Below, one piece after another: positions 14,243 to 22,054 of a DNA stretch of 23,896 nt. This stretch comes from JBOFLO01 sp051657905. Its GTDB lineage: Bacteria; Patescibacteriota; Gracilibacteria; UBA1369. The translations under genes were made by a program, and so were the position numbers. Position 1 is the stretch's first letter. The number at the start of each line of letters is the position of its first letter. The stretch lies in contig JBOFLO010000017.1 in assembly GCA_051657905.1 (NCBI GenBank), forward strand, positions 1 through 23,896. The letters are read 5' to 3'. The notes beneath the pieces were generated by a model. That model was not told the DNA's origin. It was given only the letters and a program-made list of their open reading frames with translations, and did no database searches.

Positions 14243-16687
14243 ATGCTCAGCATTTTTCTGGGGGCTTTTTTTATAATTATTATAATTGGCTATATATATT
14301 TAGCTTTTTTTCTTCCCTTACCTCAATTATTAACTCATCCTGCCAATCAAGTTTCCACCAAAATTTTTGATCGTCATGGCGAATTATTATATGAAGTAGT
14401 AAATCCCGATTACGGCCGCCAAACTTATTTAAAGCTGGAACAATTCCCGGAAATTTTTCTTCAGGCTACTTTGGTAAGCGAGGATGCCAACTTTTATCAA
14501 CATCCCGGCGTTGACCTTGCCGCTCTAGCTAGAGCCATTTTCTTTAATGCCTTAGAAAGACGAATTACAAGTGGCGCCAGTACCATTACTCAACAATTAG
14601 TCAGAAATATGCTGGGCGTGGAGCGAGACAGGGGATTCTCGGAAAAATTATTGGAGGCCGCTTATGCCATTAGAATTAATAACTATTATAGTAAGGATCA
14701 AATTCTCGAACTGTATTTGAATACTATATATTATGGCAATCAATCTTATGGCGCCCAAACCGCTGCTTTGAATTATTTCGGCAAGAATTTAATTGATTTA
14801 GATGAAGCTGAATTAACTTTATTGGCAGGTCTGCCTCAGTCGCCAAGTAATTACAATCCATTGGTCAATTTTGATTTGGCCAAAAAACGTCAACAATATG
14901 TTTTAAATCAATTGATTAAAAAAAATAATTTAACTGAAGATCGTGCTAAATCAATTTTTGATCAATCTTTAAAATTCAACCATGATAGCGCAGCTTTTAA
15001 AGCTCCTCATTTCGTTCGTTACGTAATTGGTCAATTGGAAGAAGCTTATGGTCCGGATCAAGTAAATTATGGCGGTTTGCAGGTTACTACAACTTTAGAT
15101 TACAATTTACAATTATCAGCACAACAAATAATTGATCGCCGCCTCGAAGAACTTTCCACCCAAAATGTCACCAACGCCGCCGCTCTCGCGGCGGCTCCCA
15201 ACGGCCAAATCCTAGTCTGGATCGGCAGCAGCAATTATTTCAACACCGAAATTGACGGCCAAGTAGATATTATCCGCGCCCTCCGCCAACCCGGCTCCGC
15301 CCTCAAACCCTTCCTCTACCTCCAAGCCCTGGAAAAAAATTACACCGCCGCTTCCATTCTCCCCGACCTTCCCTACACCTTCCAAACTGACAGCGGTCCT
15401 TACAGCCCCAAAAATTACGACCTAGACTATCGCGGCCCCGTCCGCATCCGCCGCGCTCTAGCCAATTCCCTAAACATCCCCGCAGTTCGAATGCTGGAAA
15501 AAATCGGCCTGAATAACTTCCTAAATTTCCTGCGCGGCTTCGGTTTAGAAAGCTTAAATCAACCCGCCGACCATTATGGGCTCGCCCTCACTTTAGGTGG
15601 CGGAGAAGTCCGTTTCTACGAATTATTCCGCGCCTATTTAGCCTTATCCAATTCAGGAAATTTAATCGACCCCTCAGTAATTTTAAAAGTAACCCAATCC
15701 ACTTCCGCTCAAACCTCTGAACAGCCTTCGCTATTATATAGTTGGGAACCCCCGGTCTCACATAATCTCCTAGGTGCTCAGGGTAAACAAAACAGCTACA
15801 TCATCACCAATATCCTCAGCGACGCCAACGCCCGCTTAGAAAGTTTCGGCGAAGGAAATATTCTGGAATTGCCTTTTCCAGCTGCCGTTAAAACCGGTAC
15901 AACCCGCAACTTCCGCGACAATTGGACTTTCGGTTACAGCCCCCAAAGAATAGTCGGGGTTTGGGTGGGAAATGCTGATGCTACAGCCATGGAAAATCTT
16001 TCCGGTGTGGACGGAGCCGGCCCCATCTGGCATGACTTAATGATTGAAGCCCATCGCTCTTTATCAACTCAGGAATTCCCACGCCCCGCCAATCTCCAAG
16101 ATATAAGCATTTGCGCCATCTCCGGCCTTTTACCTGGAGAAAATTGCTCAAATCAAATTCAGGAAATTTTTCTCAAAGGCACCGAACCAACCCAGTTCGA
16201 TAATTTTTACCAACCCTTCGCCTGTTCAAATACCAACTCCACCTCAATTTTTATAAATTACCCGCAAGAATATCAAGAATGGGCTTTAGAAAGGGATTTA
16301 TTGCCCCCTGTCTACTGCCAGCCCCTAAATTCCGACCAATCAGATGTCAACAGTGTAGACAGCTCTTCGCCCAGCCCAGAACATCCGGCCAAAATTCTCA
16401 GCCCGCTCAATAATGACTCTTTTCAAATAAGCCAGAATTTGCCTCTGGAAAGCCAAAAGATCCCGATCAAGTACTCTATTACCCCATCGTCTAGCCAAAT
16501 TCAACTTTTCCTCGACGGCAAGCTGATATATAGTGAAATGGCTTCTCAGAGCCCAGCCTCCCCTCAATTCACGCAAAATGCATACTTTTGGCTTCCCGAA
16601 GCTGGAAAACATCGTTTAAAGGCCGTAATTAGCTTTACTAATCAGCCTGATTACGCGACACCCGAAATCGCTTTTGAAATAAACTAA
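14243..16687 (+). CDS. pbpC: Bifunctional penicillin-binding protein, PBP1C type (glycosyltransferase plus transpeptidase)
   Basis: An 814-residue peptidoglycan synthase that polymerises lipid II and cross-links stem peptides outside the membrane. One N-terminal TM helix (residues 3-28) is followed by a GT51 domain with catalytic E80 in EDANFYQHPG, GASTITQQ at 111-118 and the ILELYLN motif. The transpeptidase domain has S352-x-x-K355 (SALK), S409-x-N411 (SLN) and K550-T-G (KTGTT), all intact. The C-terminus (about 705-814) is a BiPBP_C-type beta domain, which marks the PBP1C subfamily. Codon use changes sharply near 15130: AT-ending codons in the glycosyltransferase half, C-ending codons in the transpeptidase half. 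In E. coli pbpC sits beside the macroglobulin gene yfhM; here the two genes are 4 kb apart on opposite strands. Confidence 0.94.
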   Translation: MLSIFLGAFFIIIIIGYIYLAFFLPLPQLLTHPANQVSTKIFDRHGELLYEVVNPDYGRQTYLKLEQFPEIFLQATLVSEDANFYQHPGVDLAALARAIFFNALERRITSGASTITQQLVRNMLGVERDRGFSEKLLEAAYAIRINNYYSKDQILELYLNTIYYGNQSYGAQTAALNYFGKNLIDLDEAELTLLAGLPQSPSNYNPLVNFDLAKKRQQYVLNQLIKKNNLTEDRAKSIFDQSLKFNHDSAAFKAPHFVRYVIGQLEEAYGPDQVNYGGLQVTTTLDYNLQLSAQQIIDRRLEELSTQNVTNAAALAAAPNGQILVWIGSSNYFNTEIDGQVDIIRALRQPGSALKPFLYLQALEKNYTAASILPDLPYTFQTDSGPYSPKNYDLDYRGPVRIRRALANSLNIPAVRMLEKIGLNNFLNFLRGFGLESLNQPADHYGLALTLGGGEVRFYELFRAYLALSNSGNLIDPSVILKVTQSTSAQTSEQPSLLYSWEPPVSHNLLGAQGKQNSYIITNILSDANARLESFGEGNILELPFPAAVKTGTTRNFRDNWTFGYSPQRIVGVWVGNADATAMENLSGVDGAGPIWHDLMIEAHRSLSTQEFPRPANLQDISICAISGLLPGENCSNQIQEIFLKGTEPTQFDNFYQPFACSNTNSTSIFINYPQEYQEWALERDLLPPVYCQPLNSDQSDVNSVDSSSPSPEHPAKILSPLNNDSFQISQNLPLESQKIPIKYSITPSSSQIQLFLDGKLIYSEMASQSPASPQFTQNAYFWLPEAGKHRLKAVISFTNQPDYATPEIAFEIN

Positions 16688-16775
16688 AACTCCCGATTAA
16701 AGTTAATAATAAAATATTGTCAAATCCTGTCACCTCGATTCCTGAAACAAAAAAATCCACAAAAAGTTAATATAT

Positions 16776-17182
16776 ATGCTTGCCAAAGAGCTTTCGCAGG
16801 CAAACAGTGGAAAATCGCATATTTGACAGTAAAATCGCCTTTTGGTAAAAATTTTCAGTCGCTAAAAATTTGATCAATCAACTGACTACCCAATTGCATC
16901 TTTAAAAAATAGAGAATCAGAATTCAAAAGTGGTCTGCTTTATGCCCAAGAACTACTTAAAGAAAATCCTTTTGAATTCGGAACCAAAACAAAATTCTAG
17001 AAAATTTGTCCTTTGACATCTAGCGGGTAGTAAATCCCTAAACCGGAATTACTACAGCAGTTGCGTTCGGCCGGCCCTAACCGCAAGGTTAATGCCATCA
17101 AGGTCAGCGGCTCTGCCAAAATGTTTCTTTGATAATGCTTCGCCCAGAAGAAATTAAAGAATTATTTTCCAATTTTCCCTAA
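16776..17182 (+). pseudogene. Possible decayed gene upstream of the SLH protein
   Basis: This is part of the 635-bp gap 16688-17322, which has no intact gene. Protein-like stretches appear in succession but in different frames. From ATG 16776 comes MLAKELSQANSGKSHI, then KFSVAKNLINQLTTQLHL. Residues encoded at 16908-16997 read NRESEFKSGLLYAQELL and on to FGTKTKF. Around 17040-17130 come ELLQQLRSAGPNRKVNAIKV and SGSAKMFL, and near 17134 MLRPEEIKELFSNFP ending in TAA at 17182. Stops and frame changes separate them, as in a frameshifted remnant of about 135 codons. No family is recognised. The alternative is non-coding or structured RNA: GTAGTAA/TTACTAC and TAACC-GCAA-GGTTA hairpins occur at 17026-17095. 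Confidence 0.28.
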
Positions 17183-17184
17183 AC

Positions 17185-17322
17185 GAGCTTTACAGCTCTA
17201 TAATATTAATAAGTTTAAGACTAAACTTAAGATTCGCCTTTACTCAAGTTACAAAGGCGTTCAAACCCCGTACCCTATACAATAGTGTACAAGTATGTTT
17301 ATCTATCAATTTAATTCAAACT
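17185..17322 (+). promoter_or_regulatory. Promoter and structured 5' leader of the SLH protein gene
   Basis: A perfect TATAAT lies at 17199-17204; any -35 is weak (TTCCCT at 17175). Directly upstream of the -10 is the perfect palindrome GAGCT-TTAC-AGCTC (17185-17198), placed where an operator would block polymerase. The expected leader of about 110 nt contains two clean hairpins: AAGTTTA-AGAC-TAAACTT (17211-17228) and CGCCTTT/AAAGGCG around 11 nt (17235-17259). The last 60 nt before the ATG are unstructured and contain no Shine-Dalgarno. Long structured leaders are known to stabilise S-layer mRNAs in other bacteria. Confidence 0.5.
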
Positions 17323-20300
17323 ATGAACGTATCTACAACTCTTGCGTCTTTACGCAAAAAAGTTGCTGGTGTTAGCATGGTTGCCATCGTAGCGTCATTT
17401 TTCGCTACAGGTGTTGCAACTGCGCAAACGAACCAGTCCTTCAACGACGTTCCACCTGATGCTTGGTTCTTCCCATATGTGCAAGAACTAGTAGAAGCTG
17501 GTGTTGTTGATTCTAATTTCGACAATTACAGACCAAGTGACTTGGTTAACCGCGCTGAAATGGCTAAATTAGCTGTTGAAGCTGCTGGTCTTCCTTTGGA
17601 AACTGCTTCTGCAGCTCCATTCAATGACGTACCAATGGGACAATGGTACACTAACTATGTTTACACTGCTGAAAAGAACGGTGTAGTAGGTGGTTATAAA
17701 AATGAAAGTGGTGCTCTTACTGGTTTCTACGGTCCAGGTAACAACCTAAACCGTGCTGAAGCTTCTAAGATCATCGTAAATGCTTTCGCATTACCTGAGG
17801 ATATGAGCGGGGCTCCGCACTTCCCAGATGTGAAATCATCTGACTGGTTCTATATTTTCGTTGAATCTAACTTCAACGCAGGTGTAGTTTCTGGTTATCC
17901 AGATGGATCATTCGGACCTGCTAGAAACATTAACCGTGCTGAAATCGCTAAGATGGTAAGCTTGGCTATGGAATTCGGTATGGACCAAGGCTTTGTTCTA
18001 GAATCAGCTGCTGCTGCTTCTAAGACTAAAGTTGAATTGATCTTCTCAAGAAATGTAGATGAAATGTCTGCTGAAGACGTTGACAACTACATGGTTGAAG
18101 ACTCAACTGGTTCAGAATTAGCAGTTACTGCTGCTGAATACATGGGTGGCGACACTGTACATCTTACTACTGGTTCTCAAACTGAAGGTAAGGTTTACTA
18201 TGTAACTGTTACTAATGTAACTTCTGACGCTGACGAAGAACTATCTAGCAACGACGAAGTATCATTCTTAGGATATGGTGCTGACGTTTCTGGTGGAGAC
18301 CTTGAAGTAGCTCTTTCTACTTTGACTCCAACTTCTGGTTCAGTTCCACAAGGTGCTACTGGTGTAGTATTCACTTGTTGGGATTTCATGGCTGGCTCTG
18401 ATGACGTGATCGTTAAATCTGTTCACGCTAAAAGAGTTGGACCTGGTTCTCAAACTGCCTTCAGCGATGTTTACCTTTACCAAGGTGACTCTCGTTTGAC
18501 TACTGGGCGTTCAGTAAACTCTGAAACTCAAATGGTTGAATTCAACAACATCAACGTATCTGTTGCTGCTGGTGAAAACGAAACTTTGTGTTTAGTTGCT
18601 GATCTTACTACAGCTGCCTCTGGTGGTGTACATGCTTTCGAATTAACTTCTGAAGCAAGCGTTATGTCAAACTCTTCTGACATGACTGCATCTTTCCCTA
18701 TGAGAGGTGCTGAACAATTAATCACTTCTGCAACAGTAGGTACAACTACTATTGAAAAGAATGGTTCTTTGGATGAATTAACTATTTCTCAAGCTGACGG
18801 TAGAATCGCTCAATTCGAAATCGAAGCTGACGGTTCTGAAGATCAAAAATTGGAAAGAATCGCTCTTTACGTAAGAGGTTCTGTAACAGTTAATGATATC
18901 GTTAATTTGAAATTATTCGTTGAAGGTCAGTCAGCTCCTTTAGCTACTGTTTCTGAAGTAGGTGCTAAAGACTTGGCTACTTTCAAATTGGCTACTCCAT
19001 ATCAAATTGGACGTGGACAAAGAAAAATCTTCTACGTAACTGCTGACTTAGCTCCAGGACGTGACGGTGATACAATCAAGACTTATCTTGACGAAAGCAC
19101 TGATCTTTTAGTTACTGGTAATACTTTCGGTTACGGTACTAGAGTTACTTTCACTGACTTCGATGGCGGTGGAACTTGTTCTACTCAAGCAAACTGTGAT
19201 GCATCTTTGGTAACAATCAAAGGTTCTGCATTCAACGTTGCTTTCACTGGCCCAGCTAGTGGAGATATCGCTACTGGTCAAAAAGCTGCTAGATGTTTAG
19301 ACATCACTATTACTAACGCTTCTGGCGAATCAGTTGAAATCAAAGACTGGCCAGTTACTTTAGATATCACTAACGCTGTTACTGGCGAAGGTGGTTTAGT
19401 TGCTGCTACTGCTGATATTCCAAACTATACTCTTGTTAAATTAGCTAGAGTAAATGATGATGGATCACTAGGTGGTTCATTATTAGGTCCTGTTGAGTTG
19501 TCTGCTACTGGTTCTAGCACTACTCAAACTTTGACTCTTTCTGGATCTGCTACTGTAGATGCTGGAGAATCAATTAAAGCTTCTGTTGTATTCGATGTTC
19601 GTTCCGGTAATTCTGCTATGAACGGAGATGATATCAGATGTACAATTGCGAAAGGTGTAACTAATGGTCTTGCTGGTGTTTCTGATGCAATCAGAGACGT
19701 AAACGGAGATCAATTGGGTGTAAACTCTGTTACTCCATCTTCTGCAATCGCTGGTAACTTACACAATGTAGTTCAAGGCGCATTAACTGTTGCTTTGGCT
19801 TCTACTCCTTCTTCTCAAACTTATACTAGAGGTTCTGCTAATGTTGCTCTAGCTGGTTTTGCTTTCACTGCTGGATCTTCTTTGGATCAAAGCATTAAGA
19901 GCTTGACTGTTACAGGTTTCGTAGATGGAAACAATGACGGTGTATATTCTGCTGCTGGTACAGGTAACGAAGGTGGTGCTACTTTGAGCAATATCGTAGA
20001 TTCTTCTGTTGCTCTATACGATGGCGACACTAAAGTTTCTGACTTCAAGAATATCAACACTACTACTGGTCAAGTTGTATTCAACAATTTGAACATTGCT
20101 ATCGCTAAGAGCCAAACTAAAAACTTGACTCTACGTGGTAACATCTCTAACTCTGCTCCATTCGGTGCTGAACCAGACAGAGTTAAATTTGCTGTTGTTG
20201 CTGGTACTGATGTAATCGCTATTGATCAAAACGGTCAAAACGTTGATTCTACATCTATCACTGTTGATGGAAACATGAACAGCCAAGGTACTAGTACAGT

Positions 20301-21825
20301 TGCTATGGTTATTGCTGCTTCTGGTAACGGTACAGTTGGTTCTACAACTACCGCTTCCCCTACAGCTTTAGCTGGTACTAGCGAAATTGAAGTAGCTAAA
20401 TGGACTTTCACTTCAGTAAATGAAAACCCAATGTTGAAAGACTTGGATTTATTGACTTTGAATGATTCAGCTGCTGTTATCTCTAACGTAAAACTTTACT
20501 CTGGAGCTAGCTGTGCTACTCAAGTTGGTTCTATGTCTGGATATACTCCAAAACCAAGCGGAATTGTGGAAATTAGAGACTTAAACGTAACTATCAGTAG
20601 TTCTTCTACTTATACTTTATGTGCTAAAGTAACTACTAACACAGTAAATTCTGACGGTGTTTCTGAACCTACTTCCAACTCAAACGTTGGTTTAGTATTG
20701 TTCAATATGCAAGAAGTATCTAGTGGTTCAGGTGAAAACGTGAACGCAAGATACGCTGGTAACGCTGCTGGTACTGCTGCTGCTACAGTTGGTGCAACTA
20801 TCGCCACTGGTGATCTTTCATTAAACTACGGTGCAGGTGCAGTTCATATTAGTACAGATGGTGGTTCAACTATCGGTGCTCTTCTAGGTGGTGATGTATT
20901 GGTAATTGACTCTGAGTTCATCTTGGTAACTGATGACTCTGGTACAACTCCAGCTACCGTAGTAAGAGGATTTGCAGGCACAACTGCAGCTTCTCATGCT
21001 GTAGGTGCTACTGTTTCTAGATCAAGATTATCTACTCGTTTAGCTGTTACTGTTGACGGTGCGGGTGGAACAAACTTCGATAATCAATTTGTAGTAGGTG
21101 ACGTCTATGCAATCGCCCTTGATGGTGGTTCAGTTCCAGACGCTACTCCAGATTATTGTATGATCACTGCAATTGCTGCTCCTGTAGACAATGCTCTTGA
21201 TATCTACACTGTAGAAGGTGTATTCGGTACTTCAACTGCTACTTGTACAGGTAACGCTTTGATTGCTACTGATGAAGTTGCTAAGATCAACTTACATGGT
21301 CCATTAAGCAAACTTTACAGATCTGTTCCACAGATTTCTAAAGCAACTGCTTCAACTTCTGGCGCTCCATCTAACAACTCAACTATGTTAGATTTGAACG
21401 TTAAAGCTTTGGGTGACCAAGTAAGATTCGAAAATGCCAATGGAAATCAATTAGTAGTTACTTTGAACTCTAATGGTAACCTTGTTGCTACTCCAAGTGG
21501 ATGTACTTTAGTTAAAGTAGGTCCAGGTCCTGAACAAACTTTGGATACTCAACCTATCCTTGGTGGTGCAGCAAGCGAACTTCTTACATTTACATTCGCA
21601 ACTAATTCTTTAGTTGTTGATGCAGATGAAACTTACAATGTACAAGTAAGATGTAACGCTTCTGGTGCATTAGGTGTGGTAGACAATGCTTCTTTGACTG
21701 CGAGTTTAGCTTCTGCTACAACTACAGTTGAATGGAGTGATACAGTAGATACTGATGTTACTGGTGCTGGACAATTCATTGTTCCAACTCTATTAACAGG
21801 TAATACTGTTGCTAACGGTAGCTAA
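17323..21825 (+). CDS. Large SLH-domain surface protein (probable S-layer protein)
   Basis: A 1500-residue exported protein. The signal peptide (residues 1-34, RKKVAGVSMVAIVASFFATG then VATA) is probably cleaved before Q35. Three SLH domains follow at about 39-88, 99-157 and 164-213 (FNDVPPDAWFFPYV, FNDVPMGQWYTNYV, FPDVKSSDWFYIFV), which bind secondary wall polymers and tether the protein to the envelope. Next come an Ig-like segment (SKTKVELIFSRNVDEMSAED) and a series of beta-rich modules of 120-200 residues, at about 326-460, 636-780, 822-960, 1009-1120 and 1337-1490, sharing a pattern of V-x-LY-x-G then V-x-F-x-N. A separate segment at about 1160-1240 (VIDSEFILVTDDSGTTPA, VVRGFAGTTAASHAVGATV) resembles phage structural modules. 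Codons are strongly biased to GGT, GCT, ACT and TCT, unlike neighbours, suggesting very high expression. Confidence 0.93.
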   Translation: MNVSTTLASLRKKVAGVSMVAIVASFFATGVATAQTNQSFNDVPPDAWFFPYVQELVEAGVVDSNFDNYRPSDLVNRAEMAKLAVEAAGLPLETASAAPFNDVPMGQWYTNYVYTAEKNGVVGGYKNESGALTGFYGPGNNLNRAEASKIIVNAFALPEDMSGAPHFPDVKSSDWFYIFVESNFNAGVVSGYPDGSFGPARNINRAEIAKMVSLAMEFGMDQGFVLESAAAASKTKVELIFSRNVDEMSAEDVDNYMVEDSTGSELAVTAAEYMGGDTVHLTTGSQTEGKVYYVTVTNVTSDADEELSSNDEVSFLGYGADVSGGDLEVALSTLTPTSGSVPQGATGVVFTCWDFMAGSDDVIVKSVHAKRVGPGSQTAFSDVYLYQGDSRLTTGRSVNSETQMVEFNNINVSVAAGENETLCLVADLTTAASGGVHAFELTSEASVMSNSSDMTASFPMRGAEQLITSATVGTTTIEKNGSLDELTISQADGRIAQFEIEADGSEDQKLERIALYVRGSVTVNDIVNLKLFVEGQSAPLATVSEVGAKDLATFKLATPYQIGRGQRKIFYVTADLAPGRDGDTIKTYLDESTDLLVTGNTFGYGTRVTFTDFDGGGTCSTQANCDASLVTIKGSAFNVAFTGPASGDIATGQKAARCLDITITNASGESVEIKDWPVTLDITNAVTGEGGLVAATADIPNYTLVKLARVNDDGSLGGSLLGPVELSATGSSTTQTLTLSGSATVDAGESIKASVVFDVRSGNSAMNGDDIRCTIAKGVTNGLAGVSDAIRDVNGDQLGVNSVTPSSAIAGNLHNVVQGALTVALASTPSSQTYTRGSANVALAGFAFTAGSSLDQSIKSLTVTGFVDGNNDGVYSAAGTGNEGGATLSNIVDSSVALYDGDTKVSDFKNINTTTGQVVFNNLNIAIAKSQTKNLTLRGNISNSAPFGAEPDRVKFAVVAGTDVIAIDQNGQNVDSTSITVDGNMNSQGTSTVAMVIAASGNGTVGSTTTASPTALAGTSEIEVAKWTFTSVNENPMLKDLDLLTLNDSAAVISNVKLYSGASCATQVGSMSGYTPKPSGIVEIRDLNVTISSSSTYTLCAKVTTNTVNSDGVSEPTSNSNVGLVLFNMQEVSSGSGENVNARYAGNAAGTAAATVGATIATGDLSLNYGAGAVHISTDGGSTIGALLGGDVLVIDSEFILVTDDSGTTPATVVRGFAGTTAASHAVGATVSRSRLSTRLAVTVDGAGGTNFDNQFVVGDVYAIALDGGSVPDATPDYCMITAIAAPVDNALDIYTVEGVFGTSTATCTGNALIATDEVAKINLHGPLSKLYRSVPQISKATASTSGAPSNNSTMLDLNVKALGDQVRFENANGNQLVVTLNSNGNLVATPSGCTLVKVGPGPEQTLDTQPILGGAASELLTFTFATNSLVVDADETYNVQVRCNASGALGVVDNASLTASLASATTTVEWSDTVDTDVTGAGQFIVPTLLTGNTVANGS

Positions 21826-21842
21826 TCGCTAACCTAAGCAAA

Positions 21843-21946
21843 ATTGAAACCTTAAAAATTTCAATGTTTAGACTGAGCAATCAATCTAAATAACAAAACC
21901 CGCATGGAACTTGGCTTCGGCCAAGCCCCCAGCGGGTTTTTTGTTG
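21843..21946 (+). terminator. Triple-hairpin 3' end of the SLH gene, with rho-independent terminator
   Basis: The terminator at 21892-21945 has outer arms AACAAAACCCGC and GCGGGTTTTTTGTT, and an inner stem CTTGGC-TTCG-GCCAAG (21910-21925) capped by a stable UUCG tetraloop; T6 lies at 21937-21942. Two smaller perfect stems precede it: ATTGAAA/TTTCAAT (21843-21865) and TTTAGA/TCTAAA (21867-21890). The three hairpins are contiguous, which would shield the mRNA from 3' exonucleases. Confidence 0.9.
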
Positions 21947-21957
21947 TCCCAAGTTGG

Positions 21958-22046
21958 TTGACAAAAACAAGAAAAAATGTTTAAATTTCTAGGTATTTAG
22001 GGATCTTTGAAAAACATTGAATAGCGGATAAAAAATTCCGCAGGAG
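21958..22046 (+). promoter_or_regulatory. Promoter, shared leader block and ribosome site of lipoprotein gene 1
   Basis: The -35 is a perfect TTGACA (21958-21963), and a -10 candidate TTAAAT lies 17 bp on (21981-21986). GATCTTTGAAAAA (22002-22014) recurs before lipoprotein gene 2. A strong Shine-Dalgarno AGGAG (22042-22046) sits 8 nt before the ATG at 22055. It is one of only two clear ribosome-binding sites in the window. Confidence 0.6.
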
Positions 22047-22054
22047 ATATAAGC

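Noticed and set aside
17013..17018. TTGACA as the -35 of the SLH gene promoter.
   Set aside because: No -10-like hexamer lies 16-18 bp downstream; the perfect TATAAT at 17199 is too far away to pair with it.
16990..17140. Known riboswitch or housekeeping RNA (c-di-GMP, cobalamin, tmRNA, RNase P, SRP) in the gap before the SLH gene.
   Set aside because: Hairpins are present, but I could not match any conserved core of these classes, so no RNA name is given.
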